Source: Rubricoccus sp038746605
GTDB taxonomy: Bacteria; Bacteroidota; Rhodothermia; Rhodothermales; Rubricoccaceae
DNA length: 64,000 nucleotides
Direction of reading: 5' to 3'
Assembly: GCA_038746605.1 (NCBI GenBank)
Contig: JBCDKM010000002.1
Location: 124,001-188,000 of the forward strand
The notes under the pieces are model-generated. The model did not search any database and was not told where the DNA came from. It was given only the letters and a program-made list of their open reading frames with translations. Each line of letters opens with the position of its first letter. Position 1 is the first letter of the stretch. The position numbers were made by a program, and so were the translations under genes. Shown here piece after piece: positions 1 to 8,900 of this stretch.

Positions 1-457
1 CCTCGGCTCCGGCGCACCCGAGCACGAGGACGGCCTGCGTCACCTCGCCCGCCACGCCGCCTCGACAGGCCGGCGAGATCGTCTCTCCATCACGCTCGCC
101 TTCGACAACGCCCTCGCGCACCGCCTCTACGCCGCAGGCGATCTCTTCCTGATGCCCTCCCGCTCCGAGCCCTGCGGCCTAGGCCAACTCTACGCGATGG
201 CCTACGGCACGCCACCCATCGTTCACGCCGTCGGGGGCCTTCGGGATACGGTCGCGCATTGGGATGGCCGCGAGGGGACCGGATTCGTCTTCGACTCGTT
301 CACAGAGGACGCCGCTGCTGAGGCCGTGCGCGATGCACTCGCGACCGTCGCAGACGAGGCGAACTACCGTCATCTCCAGCAGCAGATCATGGCGGCGGAT
401 CACGCCTGGACGACCTCCGCTCGCCGGTACGTGGACCTCTACCGCGAGATCGCGTAA
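1..457 (+). CDS. glgA: Glycogen synthase, C-terminal part (start lies before the window)
   Basis: The frame is open from base 2 and ends with TAA at 455-457. The visible ~151 residues are the C-terminal GT-B half of an ADP-glucose-dependent glycogen synthase (GT5). DLFLMPSRSEPCGLGQLYAM followed by YGTPPIVHAVGGLRDTV is the family's conserved nucleotide-sugar binding signature (SRxEPCGLxQLYxMxYGT and the GGLxDTV loop). The enzyme extends alpha-1,4-glucan from ADP-glucose in the cytoplasm. The next gene on the same strand makes that ADP-glucose, so the two look like one glycogen unit, although a palindrome lies between them. The N-terminal half is not in the window. Confidence 0.95.
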   Translation, partial: LGSGAPEHEDGLRHLARHAASTGRRDRLSITLAFDNALAHRLYAAGDLFLMPSRSEPCGLGQLYAMAYGTPPIVHAVGGLRDTVAHWDGREGTGFVFDSFTEDAAAEAVRDALATVADEANYRHLQQQIMAADHAWTTSARRYVDLYREIA

Positions 458-470
458 CGTTCGGCTGCGC

Positions 471-504
471 CCGCCTCGGTCTGCCCGCCGACCTCCCGAG
501 GCGG
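471..504. repeat. GCCTCGG palindrome, long-loop copy
   Basis: Arms CCGCCTCGG (471-479) and CCGAGGCGG (496-504) enclose a 16-nt loop. It begins 13 nt after the glgA stop codon. Member of the dispersed palindrome family. Confidence 0.8.
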
Positions 505-541
505 ACAGCCCCGCTCTTCGTTCCCTCCCTCCTCTCCCCTC

Positions 542-1807
542 ATGCGCGACACACTGGCCGTCATCCTGGGCGGCGGCGCCGGTACCCGGCTCTACCCGCT
601 CACCGACCACCGATCCAAGCCCGCCGTCCCGCTCGCGGGGAAGTACCGGCTCATCGACATCCCGATCTCCAACTGCATCAACAGCGAGATCTACCGGATG
701 TTCGTGCTGACGCAATACAACTCCGCCAGCCTCAACAGTCACGTCACGCGAACGTACCGCTTCGACGGCTTCGGCCACGGCTTCGTCAACATCCTCGCCG
801 CCGAGCAGACGCCGCAGTCCACCGAGTGGTACCAGGGCACCGCCGACGCCGTCCGCCAGGTGCTCCCGCATCTCAACGCGCACCCGCACGAGCGCATCCT
901 CATCCTCTCTGGAGACCAGCTCTACCGGATGGACCTCCAGGGCTTCCTGAACTCGCACACAGACGCCGGTGCGGACCTGACCGTCGCCACCATCCCGGTC
1001 ACAGCAGATGAGGCGCCCGCCTTCGGCATCCTCAAGACGGACGACAACGGCGTCATCACGGAGTTTCACGAGAAGCCCCCGCGCGACCAGCTCGACGGTC
1101 TCGACAGTCCCGTCTCGGACGAGATGCGCGCCCAAGGCCGCATCTACCTCGCGAGCATGGGCATCTACGTCTTCGAGAAGGAGGCCATGGCCGAGGCCCT
1201 CGCAGTGGAAGGTCACATCGACTTCGGGAAAGAGATCATCCCCGAAGCCATCGGCACGAAGAAGGTCGTCAGCTTCCCGCACGATGGCTACTGGTCCGAC
1301 ATCGGGACCGTCAGTTCCTTCTTCGATGCCAACCTCGCGCTGGCCTATCCCCAGCCAGAGTTCGACCTCTTCGACGAGGACGCACCGCTCTACACGCGCC
1401 CCCGCATGCTTCCGCCCGCGAAGCTCCAGGACGCCTTCGTGCGTGACTCCATCATCGGCGAGGCGAGTGTCATCACTCGCGCGACGGTCGAGAACTCGGT
1501 CGTCGGCATCCGCTCGTACATCGGCGAGGGAGCGGTGCTCCGGCGTGTGGTCATGCTCGGCGCGGACTTCCACCCCTGGCGCGATCCCGACAAGCGTGGC
1601 GGCGAGCACGTCCCGCTCCATCCTGGCATCGGCGAGAACTCCGTCATCGAAAACGCCATCATCGACCGCAACGCGCAGATCGGCGCAGACTGCCGGATCA
1701 TGAACAACCAGAACGTGCAGAACGCGGACGGGGACGGCTGGCACATCCGCGACGGCATCATCGTCATCAAGAAGAACGCCGTCATCCCGGACGGGACCGT
1801 GATCTAG
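542..1807 (+). CDS. glgC: Glucose-1-phosphate adenylyltransferase (ADP-glucose pyrophosphorylase)
   Basis: This 421-residue protein makes ADP-glucose from ATP and glucose-1-phosphate, the committed step of bacterial glycogen synthesis. The N-terminal nucleotidyltransferase signature GGGAGTRLYPLT is at residues ~10-21, followed by RSKPAVPLAGKYRLIDIPIS. WYQGTADAV and the catalytic LSGDQLYRMD segment follow. The C-terminal third has hexapeptide-like turns typical of the left-handed beta-helix (IGEGAVLRRVV, IGADCRIMNNQNVQ). Length and ends match family members (E. coli GlgC is 431 aa). The ATG at 542 is preceded by pyrimidine-rich sequence and no Shine-Dalgarno. It follows glgA, so the pair probably forms the glycogen operon. 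Confidence 0.97.
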   Translation: MRDTLAVILGGGAGTRLYPLTDHRSKPAVPLAGKYRLIDIPISNCINSEIYRMFVLTQYNSASLNSHVTRTYRFDGFGHGFVNILAAEQTPQSTEWYQGTADAVRQVLPHLNAHPHERILILSGDQLYRMDLQGFLNSHTDAGADLTVATIPVTADEAPAFGILKTDDNGVITEFHEKPPRDQLDGLDSPVSDEMRAQGRIYLASMGIYVFEKEAMAEALAVEGHIDFGKEIIPEAIGTKKVVSFPHDGYWSDIGTVSSFFDANLALAYPQPEFDLFDEDAPLYTRPRMLPPAKLQDAFVRDSIIGEASVITRATVENSVVGIRSYIGEGAVLRRVVMLGADFHPWRDPDKRGGEHVPLHPGIGENSVIENAIIDRNAQIGADCRIMNNQNVQNADGDGWHIRDGIIVIKKNAVIPDGTVI

Positions 1808-1820
1808 CACCCGGACTCCT

Positions 1821-1842
1821 CCCGCCTCGGCACCGAGGCGGG
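1821..1842. repeat. GCCTCGG palindrome between convergent genes
   Basis: Perfect inverted repeat with 10-nt arms and a 2-nt centre. It lies 13 nt after the glgC stop and 5 nt beyond the stop of the opposing lipoprotein gene, where it could end transcription from both sides. There is no T-tract. Confidence 0.85.
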
Positions 1843-1847
1843 GGCGG

Positions 1848-2327
1848 TCAATCGTCCCACTCCACGCGGAGACGAGCTTCTAGCTCGCCGCTGTCGCTGA
1901 GCAGACGGATGGTCTCGTCGAGGTCCGGCTCCAGGAAGTCGCGAAGGCGGAACGGGCCGATCTCGTCCATGAACTCGTCGTCCAGCAGACCATCGTCGTC
2001 GTAGGCGACGAGGAAGAGGCGCTCGTTCAGTTCCAGTTCCACATCGGGAACGGGATAGAAGATGGGGAGGTCTCGCGAGTCCACGTTTGCGAATGGCGCC
2101 GTCTCCGCAATCACGAAGCCGCTCTCCGTCTCGACCGTGAGGTAGATATCGGGATCGGGAGACGTGATGCCGCCGTCCCAGTCGTCGCCGTCGGGCTGGC
2201 GCGCGGGCACGTCCTCCAGTTCGATCTCGAAGAGGAACGCGCGTCGCACGTCCTCGAAGTCGAGACCGGTGGTGTCGCACCCGGCGACCAGAAGAAGCAG
2301 GGCGAGAAGCGGAAGACCGTGTCGCAT
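1848..2327 (-). CDS. Small putative lipoprotein, unknown function
   Basis: The start was set at the ATG at 2327, giving MRHGLPLLALLLLVAGCD. That is a lipoprotein signal peptide with lipobox VAGC, so the mature Cys is near residue 17. The mature ~140 residues are acidic, Asp/Glu-rich and predicted to be beta-rich (segments FEIELEDVPARQPDGD, DIYLTVETE, LFLVAYDDDG), with no family I recognise. Alternating short strands and acidic loops suggest a C2-like or Ca-binding beta-sandwich, which is inference. The next gene upstream on the same strand is a lipoprotein with a similar SPDP-containing segment, so the two may be distant paralogues in one transcription unit. Confidence 0.7.
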   Translation of the reverse strand: MRHGLPLLALLLLVAGCDTTGLDFEDVRRAFLFEIELEDVPARQPDGDDWDGGITSPDPDIYLTVETESGFVIAETAPFANVDSRDLPIFYPVPDVELELNERLFLVAYDDDGLLDDEFMDEIGPFRLRDFLEPDLDETIRLLSDSGELEARLRVEWDD

Positions 2328-2398
2328 GGCGGGCGGGGCAGTGGCAGCAGCGCGGAAGATCGGACAGGGAGTTGCGGCCCGCCCCGCCACACGCAGAC

Positions 2399-2851
2399 TC
2401 AGTCGTACTCCAGGTTGAGACGGACGCGGAACTGACCGTCGGCGCTGCTGAACTGGCGCGAGGTGCTCTGGGCATCTACGAGGCTCTGGATCGAGACCGG
2501 CTGGGTCTCAGAGATGAGCGTGTCATCGTTGAGGCTCGACCCGTCGCGGCTCTTGGCCTCAACGACGAGATCCTGACCGAGGTCGGTGAGCGTGATGTCT
2601 GAGCCAAAGTCGAATTCGAAGGACAGATCCGACGCGTTGATGTCTTCGGTGTCATTGCGCGTGGCGCGCACGTTGACGCTGCCGACGCGGAAGACGAGGT
2701 ACGCGTCGTTCCACTCGTTGGGATCGGGCGAGGTGCTGAAGGGCAGGTCGCTGATCTCGGCGCGGGTGATGGTGACAGACGTGGTCTCGTCCGTCCCGCT
2801 ATCGCAGGCGACGAGAACGAGGGCGAAGACGGCGAGGAGGAGGATGCGCAT
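2399..2851 (-). CDS. Small putative lipoprotein, unknown function
   Basis: Start chosen at the ATG at 2851 (MRILLLAVFALVLVACDSG): a short hydrophobic signal peptide with lipobox LVAC. The mature part (~135 residues) has SDLPFSTSPDPNEWNDAYLVFRVG, then acidic beta-strand-like stretches ending RVRLNLEYD. This parallels the neighbouring lipoprotein (SPDPDIYLTVETE ... ARLRVEWDD), which suggests a diverged duplication. Probably exported and membrane-anchored. No enzymatic motif is visible. Confidence 0.7.
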   Translation of the reverse strand: MRILLLAVFALVLVACDSGTDETTSVTITRAEISDLPFSTSPDPNEWNDAYLVFRVGSVNVRATRNDTEDINASDLSFEFDFGSDITLTDLGQDLVVEAKSRDGSSLNDDTLISETQPVSIQSLVDAQSTSRQFSSADGQFRVRLNLEYD

Positions 2852-2904
2852 GGTGGAAAGGGGGAGAGCGTTCAGGTCCAACCTACAGCCGTTCGGCCGG
2901 ATCC

Positions 2905-3567
2905 TCACGCGATGCCCAATTCCACCGCTCGCCGCGAGGCTTCCCCTCGACTGTGGACGCCTAGCTTCCGGTACAGGCTCTTGACGTGCGTCTGCACTGT
3001 GTGGGGGCTCACGCCCATCTCGGCCGCCATTCCCGCATCGGTGTCCCCTCGCGCGATGAGTCCGAGGACTTCCTGCTCTCGCGGCGTGAGACCGAGCGCG
3101 GTCCGCTCGGAGGCCGCGTCGCGCTCTCGGCGCGTCTGGGCCCGGACATTCTCGATGAGGGTCCTTGCGACGCGAGGGCTCACAGGCGCTCCTCCCTCTC
3201 GAAGCCCCAACACGGCCTCCACCACCCGGTCGGCAGGCTCTTCCTTGAGGAGGTACCCGCTCGCGCCCGCCTCGAGCGCCGACGCGATCCGCGCCTCGGC
3301 ATCGAAGACCGTCAACATGACGACTTCCGTGTCGGGATGGGTCGCCTTGAGACGGCGGGTGGCTTCCACGCCATCCATCTCCGGCATCTCGATGTCCATC
3401 AGCACCACCTCAGGCTGGGCCGGTGCGAGCGCGAGATCGGCGAGGAAGGCTGCACCGTTCTCGGACGCGAGTACGACCTCCACCTCTGAGAAAAGGGCGA
3501 GACGCTGAAGAAGAGTCGTGCGGAGGTCGTCGCGGTCTTCCACGACTGCGAGGCGAACAGGAGGCAT
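2905..3567 (-). CDS. NarL/LuxR-family response regulator
   Basis: About 220 residues. The receiver domain is N-terminal: acidic pocket VVEDRDD, phospho-acceptor Asp58 in LMDIEMPEMDG, and Lys in GYLLKEEP. The C-terminal GerE/LuxR helix-turn-helix is LTPREQEVLGLIARGD ... SPHTVQTHVKSLYRKLGV (residues ~155-205). The ATG at 3567 (MPPVRLAVVEDRDD) is preferred to an upstream GTG because the receiver domain starts right after it. The expected partner is a HisKA_3 kinase that works with LuxR-type regulators. One is encoded at 4918-8025 on the same strand, separated by proC on the other strand, so this is its probable cognate regulator. Confidence 0.9.
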   Translation of the reverse strand: MPPVRLAVVEDRDDLRTTLLQRLALFSEVEVVLASENGAAFLADLALAPAQPEVVLMDIEMPEMDGVEATRRLKATHPDTEVVMLTVFDAEARIASALEAGASGYLLKEEPADRVVEAVLGLREGGAPVSPRVARTLIENVRAQTRRERDAASERTALGLTPREQEVLGLIARGDTDAGMAAEMGVSPHTVQTHVKSLYRKLGVHSRGEASRRAVELGIA

Positions 3568-3711
3568 GGGAGCGGGAGTCGATCCTGACGGAATCAACGA
3601 CACACGACCCGATGGCGCCTCCCGAGATCACGGGACGGGTTCGGGGAAACACTCCCACCCTGCATCTCCACTTCGCGATTCTCCAGCCCGTTGCCTTTCG
3701 GCGCCAGGTCT

Positions 3712-3733
3712 GCCCGCCTCGGCACCGAGGTGG
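3712..3733. repeat. GCCTCGG palindrome in a divergent gap
   Basis: GCCCGCCTCGG / CCGAGGTGG with one arm mismatch. It lies between the divergently transcribed response regulator and proC, a place where a terminator is not needed. That argues the family is not only a terminator. Confidence 0.7.
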
Positions 3734-3846
3734 AGAGAGCCAAAACGACGGGACGGATCGCGTGGCCGCGCCGCAGTCGCCCTTTTCGCAATCCGGCACA
3801 TGCAGGGGTGAGAACTTCTCCGTGGCCCTTTTCTGCATCTCGCACC

Positions 3847-4677
3847 ATGCTCCGCGACCACACCCTCGCCGTCCTCGGGGCGGGCAACATCGGCAGCGCC
3901 CTCGTCGGCGGGCTCCTCCGCGGCGACGATCTCCCACCGGCACAGATCCGCGCAACCCGGCGAAGCGAACGCGGCCGCGCTCGGCTCGCGGAGCGGTTTC
4001 CAGACATCCACCTCACCGACGACAATGCCGAGGCGGTCCAGGGCGCCAGCATCGTGATTGTGAGCGTGAAGCCGCAGAACGCGTCTGCGCTCTTGAGCGA
4101 GATCCAGGAGCACCTCGCGCCCGGCGCGCTCGTGCTCTCCACCCTCGCGGGCGTCACCACGGGTGCTCTAGCCGACGCGCTGGGGCAGGAGTTGCCGGTC
4201 GTCCGCGCGATGCCCAACACACCTGCCCTCGTGGACGAGGCCGCGACCGCACTCGCGCCTGGTCGCCATGCGAACGATGCGCACGTCGCGACCGCGCGAG
4301 CTGTATTCGAGGCTGTCGGACTCGTGGAGGTAGTTCCCGAAGGGTTGATGGATGCCGTGACGGGGCTCTCAGGGAGCGGCCCCGCCTACGTATTCATGGT
4401 CATCGAGGGTCTCACGGACGCAGGCGTGAAGCAGGGCCTCCCCCGTCCCACCGCGCACCGGCTGGCCGTGCAAACCGTCCTCGGGGCCGCCCGTCTCGCG
4501 CTAGACACCGGGGAGCATCCGGCCATTCTTCGAGATCAGGTCACGACGCCCGGCGGCACCACCATCGCAGCCGTTGCGGAGTTGGAAAAGCACGGCCTCC
4601 GCACGATGATGATCGACGCCGTCCAGATCGCGACAGAGCGTAGCGCCCAGCTCAGCCGGATTCAAAAGGAGGACTAA
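3847..4677 (+). CDS. proC: Pyrroline-5-carboxylate reductase
   Basis: This 276-residue protein catalyses the last step of proline synthesis, NAD(P)H-dependent reduction of 1-pyrroline-5-carboxylate. The Rossmann motif VLGAGNIGSALVGGLL is at residues ~8-23. AMPNTPALV and the P5CR signature region (LSGSGPAYVFMVIEGLTDAG ... VTTPGGTT) are all present. The ATG at 3847 is preferred because upstream in-frame codons run through the palindrome and lack homology-like sequence. It sits alone between two minus-strand signalling genes. Confidence 0.95.
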   Translation: MLRDHTLAVLGAGNIGSALVGGLLRGDDLPPAQIRATRRSERGRARLAERFPDIHLTDDNAEAVQGASIVIVSVKPQNASALLSEIQEHLAPGALVLSTLAGVTTGALADALGQELPVVRAMPNTPALVDEAATALAPGRHANDAHVATARAVFEAVGLVEVVPEGLMDAVTGLSGSGPAYVFMVIEGLTDAGVKQGLPRPTAHRLAVQTVLGAARLALDTGEHPAILRDQVTTPGGTTIAAVAELEKHGLRTMMIDAVQIATERSAQLSRIQKED

Positions 4678-4718
4678 AGGCACAACGGCTCGCCTCACGC
4701 GTCCGTTTGAAAACGCGA

Positions 4719-4750
4719 GGGCCGGGCGTCCCACCACAGTCGCCCGGCCC
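4719..4750 (+). terminator. Hairpin after proC
   Basis: A 10-bp GC stem (GGGCCGGGCG at 4719-4728 with CGCCCGGCCC at 4741-4750) and 12-nt loop, 41 nt after the proC stop. There is no T-run on the plus side, so a stable hairpin is seen but intrinsic termination is only likely. Confidence 0.55.
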
Positions 4751-4917
4751 CCGCACGGCCGTTGCCCGAATGGGGCGCCCGACCGATAGTGGCACTGGAG
4801 AAGCTAGGTGCTGGGTCGAAAGTTCGCCACCTTCGCCAGCATCGCGCACGAAACCAAACGTTTGCATTACGCAGTTCTCCACGTTAGGGCAACCGGGAGC
4901 GCCCCACCCTCCCGAGA

Positions 4918-7900
4918 TCATGGGAGTCTGGCATCTGGCGCTTCCGCTGGAACCGAGACACGAACTGTAGTCCCGTTCTCCGTCGCGAGGGAAAATGTGC
5001 CCCCGAGCGCCTCCGCGCGGGCCTGCATGGAGCCCATCCCGAACCCACTCGCCCCATCACCGGAGCCTTCTCCGGCGTGGAAGGTGCCATCGTCGTACAC
5101 CTCGACTGTGACCGCCTCGGGAGACTGCTGGAGGATGACGGCCACTCGCGAGGCACCGGAATGTTTGAGGCTGTTCGTAATCGCCTCGCGCGCGACGCGG
5201 TAGAGGTGAAGCGCCTGAAGGGGTGTCAGAACATGCTCAGGGTCCCCCTTCAGGGAGACAGACGCCTCTGGCCCCGGCAGACCTCGTAGCCGAGACTTCA
5301 CATCGGACGCGAGGCGGTCTCGAAACGCGCAGAGGGTGACGGCTTCGTGGTGGAGCGCCCAGACGGTCTCGCGGAGTTGGCGCATCGTCTCGCGGGCACC
5401 CTCTTCGATTCCATCGAGCGCATCGGCCCCATCGGGGAGCGGGGAGGCGGAGCGAGCAGCAGCGCGACGCTGGAGGCGGGCCAGCTCGGCGCTCGCGATG
5501 AGGCCGGAGAGTTGCCCGCCGACGTGGTCGTGGAGGTCGCGCGAGATGCGCTCGCGTTCGGCCTGGAGGCGCTGTTCGGTTTCGAGACGGCGGACCTCGG
5601 CGCGAAGGCGGCGCTGACTCGCCTCGCGCACGCCCCACACCATGCCACCGAGCACCACCAACCCGGCGACGAGGCGGAACCACCCGGTCTGCCACCACTC
5701 CGGCGCCACCACCATCGCCAGGGCGAGTTCGTTCGGGCTCCAGGCGCCGCCCAGGCCCGCCCTCGCGCGGAGCGTGTAGCGCCCGGGCGCGAGACCTGCC
5801 CACGAGGCCGCTCGCTCCGTACCGAGCGGTACCCAGCCGTTGTCGGCACCGTCCAGGCGGACGGCATACTGGAGGCGTTGCGGTGCCCTGAAGGAGAGCG
5901 CCGCCACCTCCACGGCGAGGGCGCGCTCGCCGGGCCCGAGGCGGAGCGGCTCGCCGCCCGCAGGCAGAGCGCGCTGCTGGCCGCTCACCCGGAGCGAACG
6001 CAGCACCACGGGCGCATCGGTCCGGGCCGGGGCCGTCTCGCGCGGGTCGAAGGTGACGAGGTGGCTGCCCGCGACGACCGCAAGCCGACCGTCCGGGAGC
6101 GGTGCGGCGTCGTACATGCCGAAGACGGCCGAGGGAAGACCGTCCGCCTCGGTGAACGTGCGAGCCTCACGCGTGACCGGGTCGTAGCGGACGAGCCCGG
6201 CGTCAGTGCCGAGCCAGAGCGCGCCCTCGCCGTCTTCGAGGAGAGTCTTGACCGTGAGGTCCGGGAGCCCGTCCGCCCGGCCGACCCAAGCGAACGCGTC
6301 TTCGCGCACGTCGAAGCGAGCGAGGCCACCGTCGTAGGTGCCGACCCAGACGGTCTCGGGATCCTCCTGCGAGGGCACGATGGCGGTGACGTGGTTGGAC
6401 GGAAGAGTGGCGGGGTCGCCGGGGTCCAGTTGCCAGGAGCGGGCGCGGCCCGTGGCGGGGTCGAAGAGGGCGAGGCCGCCGCCATAGGTGCCGACCCAGA
6501 GGTGCCCGTCCGGGGCATCGGCGAGGGACCAGATGACGGTGGCGGGCAGCGTCGTCGGGTCGTCGGGGTCGTGCGTGAAGGTCTCGAAGTCGTCCGTGGC
6601 AGGGCGGTAGCGCGCGAGCCCCCCCTCGGTGGCGAGCCAGACACCTCCCGTAGCGTCCTCGTGTGCCATCCGCATGGCGTTGTGCGGTACTCCTCCCGGC
6701 ACGACGTTCTGGTAGCGCCGCCATGTCCCGTCCGTGGAAACACGCAGGGCGCCGCCCCCTTCTTCTCCGCCGCGGAACGGCCAGCCGGTAAACCAGAGCG
6801 TGCCATCACGCTGCTCCAATACGTTGGAGGGGCAGAATCCCTCGGTGCGGATCGCGCGGGCGGCCATCGGCGCGATCTCGGCGAGCGGGATCACCCGACC
6901 GGCCGCCACCACGCCTGGGGATGCGCACGCAGGCCCCGCCCAGACGCGTCCCGACGGGCTCGCGGTCAACACGGTCGCGTAGGGCGTCTCGCCGAGAGAG
7001 ATAGTCTCGAAGACGTTCCACCCTGGCAGCAGCGTCCGCAGCCCCAGTCCCGTCCCGATCCAGAGCACGCCGTCCCGGTCCACGAACAGTTCGCTGAGTT
7101 GTGCGTCGGGGAGGGCCGACTCCCGCGAGGGATCAGGGCGGTAGTCCACGCGGTGGCCCGAGTCGAGGTGGAGCGCCGTCAGCGCACCGTCGGTCTTCGT
7201 CCAGAGGATGCCGTCCGCGTCCACGACCGACTCGCTGTAGCGATCCCCTCTGAAATCGGAGATCGGCGGAACGGTCGCGGGCCGGAAGCGTCCGTCTCGG
7301 AGTTCGAAAAGCTGTCCCTCACTGATGACCCGCATTTGTGCGCCCCGCACCGGGGCCGGGGCCGTCAGCGGGTGCCGCCGCCAGCCCGTCGCGGTGCGCT
7401 GGAGCAGTCCGTCCCGCATCACGAGCCAGAGCCCGCGCTCGGCGTCGAGGTGGAGGCCCCGCCGCTGCACCCCGACCCCGGTCAGCGGATGGAACGTCCG
7501 GGCCTCGGGATCCAACCGGACGACTGGAGCTGCCTTCCACTGAATCCCGCTGACCTCGGGGTCCCAGCTTCCGTGCGTCACCCAGACCTCGCCGCGCGCA
7601 TTCACGGCCACCGATGGGTCCATCGTCAGGTCCTCGGGCAGCCGGTACCGCGTGACGGCCCACGTCTCAGGCGCCAAGCGGACGACCCCGTAGCGGTCCA
7701 CCGCCGCCCAGACGGCGCCATCGGGCGCGACGGAGACGCCGGTGATGCGGTTGCCGGGCAGGGAGGCGGGGTTGCTCGGATCCGCACGGAAGGCGACGAA
7801 CTCCACTCCGTCGTAGCGATGGAGGCCATATTCCGACGCGATCCAGAGATACCCCGTCGGGTCCTGATCGATGCCATAGATGACATTCCGAGTACCGGAG

Positions 7901-8025
7901 AGCGTACCGGGGGCAGGGGGTGCAAACCGCACGCCGGGTCCTGGCTGCGCGTAGCAAAGCGGCGCTACCGTGAGTACGGCCAGCAGTGCAACGAACACGG
8001 GGAGTCGCGGGAACGCGTGGGGCAC
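4918..8025 (-). CDS. Sensor histidine kinase with periplasmic two-component-regulator propeller
   Basis: This 1035-residue protein has a signal peptide ending CYAQ (~residue 26). About 14 propeller blades follow, with the repeated pattern (D)G.LW(V/I)GT..GL.R(Y/F) (for example YLWIASEYGLHRYDG, ALWLGTDAGLVRYDP). Then come a Y_Y_Y-like immunoglobulin domain, one membrane helix (~765-785), and a HisKA_3 dimerisation domain with the phospho-acceptor His near residue 832 (ISRDLHDHVGGQLSG). The HATPase ends the protein, with N-box EAITNSLKHSGA and the GFGMGSMQARAEALGG lid. This is the Bacteroidota one-membrane-span sensor architecture. The signal is unknown; family members often sense periplasmic glycans. 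The likely partner is the LuxR-type regulator at 2905-3567. Confidence 0.93.
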   Translation of the reverse strand: MPHAFPRLPVFVALLAVLTVAPLCYAQPGPGVRFAPPAPGTLSGTRNVIYGIDQDPTGYLWIASEYGLHRYDGVEFVAFRADPSNPASLPGNRITGVSVAPDGAVWAAVDRYGVVRLAPETWAVTRYRLPEDLTMDPSVAVNARGEVWVTHGSWDPEVSGIQWKAAPVVRLDPEARTFHPLTGVGVQRRGLHLDAERGLWLVMRDGLLQRTATGWRRHPLTAPAPVRGAQMRVISEGQLFELRDGRFRPATVPPISDFRGDRYSESVVDADGILWTKTDGALTALHLDSGHRVDYRPDPSRESALPDAQLSELFVDRDGVLWIGTGLGLRTLLPGWNVFETISLGETPYATVLTASPSGRVWAGPACASPGVVAAGRVIPLAEIAPMAARAIRTEGFCPSNVLEQRDGTLWFTGWPFRGGEEGGGALRVSTDGTWRRYQNVVPGGVPHNAMRMAHEDATGGVWLATEGGLARYRPATDDFETFTHDPDDPTTLPATVIWSLADAPDGHLWVGTYGGGLALFDPATGRARSWQLDPGDPATLPSNHVTAIVPSQEDPETVWVGTYDGGLARFDVREDAFAWVGRADGLPDLTVKTLLEDGEGALWLGTDAGLVRYDPVTREARTFTEADGLPSAVFGMYDAAPLPDGRLAVVAGSHLVTFDPRETAPARTDAPVVLRSLRVSGQQRALPAGGEPLRLGPGERALAVEVAALSFRAPQRLQYAVRLDGADNGWVPLGTERAASWAGLAPGRYTLRARAGLGGAWSPNELALAMVVAPEWWQTGWFRLVAGLVVLGGMVWGVREASQRRLRAEVRRLETEQRLQAERERISRDLHDHVGGQLSGLIASAELARLQRRAAARSASPLPDGADALDGIEEGARETMRQLRETVWALHHEAVTLCAFRDRLASDVKSRLRGLPGPEASVSLKGDPEHVLTPLQALHLYRVAREAITNSLKHSGASRVAVILQQSPEAVTVEVYDDGTFHAGEGSGDGASGFGMGSMQARAEALGGTFSLATENGTTVRVSVPAEAPDARLP

Positions 8026-8117
8026 CCGGGTGGTGGGAAGGAAGCCGGTCCAACATAGAGCGATCCTGTGCCCGGGGGCGATGTCACCGCCACGCCCCTC
8101 CGGTGCGATCTTCCGCC

Positions 8118-8900
8118 ATGCTCGTCATTCCTGCCCTCGATCTCCACGGTGGTGAGTGCGTTCGTGTACGGAACGCCCGCTACGAGACGGAGTCGGCCTA
8201 TTTCGCCGATCCGGTCGCGATGGCGAAGCTGTGGCGCGTGATGAACGCGAAGGTCCTCCACCTGATCGATCTCGACGCGGCGAGTGGAACTCCAGGCGCT
8301 CCGGGGCACGATGCGCCGCAAGACAACCTCGCGGAGGTCCGCGCCATCGCGAGTGCGCTGGATATCCCGGTCCAACTGAGCGGCGGAATCCGCACCGAGG
8401 CGGACGTAGCCGGGGCGCTAGATGCAGGCGTCTACCGCGTCGTCTTCGGCCCTGTTACCGAGGCGACGGTGGACGATGCCCTCTCGGCGGTCGCTCGCTT
8501 TGGCTCCAGCCGCGTCACTCTCGCCATCGACCCCGATCACACGGACGTCCCCGACCCTGCTGCGCTCGCGGCACAGTTAGAGGCCGGAGGTGTGCGCCGC
8601 ATCGTCTACACCGACGTGGACCGTACGGGCGAGAAGCCGCATCCCCGCGTGGAAAACATCCGCCGCCTCGCGGACGGGCTGACCCGGGCACGCGTGACCG
8701 TCGCAGGCGGGGTCTCGGGCTACGCGGACCTGCTCGCGCTCCAGGCCATCGCGCCCTCCGGTGTGGACTCTGTGGTGGTGGGCCGGGCGCTGTACGAGAA
8801 CGCCTTCCCATGCCAGCGCTTCTGGTGCTGGCAGCGCCCGAAGGACGTCGACCTTTCCCGCTTCTCCACAGCACGCCTCGCGCTTCAGAGCCATGACTGA
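8118..8900 (+). CDS. hisA: 1-(5-phosphoribosyl)-5-[(5-phosphoribosylamino)methylideneamino] imidazole-4-carboxamide isomerase
   Basis: A 260-residue (beta-alpha)8 barrel that performs the Amadori isomerisation in histidine synthesis. The catalytic Asp8 (IPALDLHGGECVR) and the second acid in YTDVDRTGEKPHPR are in place. The phosphate-binding loops SGGIRTEADVAGALDAG and VAGGVSGYADLLAL, plus VVVGRALYE, complete the pattern. The start is the ATG at 8118, since homology begins at once (MLVIPALDL). No other his gene is nearby. Its stop overlaps the start of the next small membrane-protein frame (ATGACTGA), so those two could be translationally coupled. Confidence 0.94.
   Translation: MLVIPALDLHGGECVRVRNARYETESAYFADPVAMAKLWRVMNAKVLHLIDLDAASGTPGAPGHDAPQDNLAEVRAIASALDIPVQLSGGIRTEADVAGALDAGVYRVVFGPVTEATVDDALSAVARFGSSRVTLAIDPDHTDVPDPAALAAQLEAGGVRRIVYTDVDRTGEKPHPRVENIRRLADGLTRARVTVAGGVSGYADLLALQAIAPSGVDSVVVGRALYENAFPCQRFWCWQRPKDVDLSRFSTARLALQSHD

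Noticed and set aside
179..1810. Minus-strand frame across glgA and glgC
   Set aside because: Antisense to two well-conserved enzymes, no recognisable motif.
4855..4864. CAAACGTTTG palindrome between proC and the kinase
   Set aside because: A single 10-bp palindrome downstream of two convergent genes, with no start site it could control.
5347..8058. Long plus-strand open frame of ~900 codons
   Set aside because: It is antisense to the propeller kinase, with Arg/Gly/Pro/His-rich low-sense translation. GC-rich codon bias opens such frames; the minus strand has clear domains.
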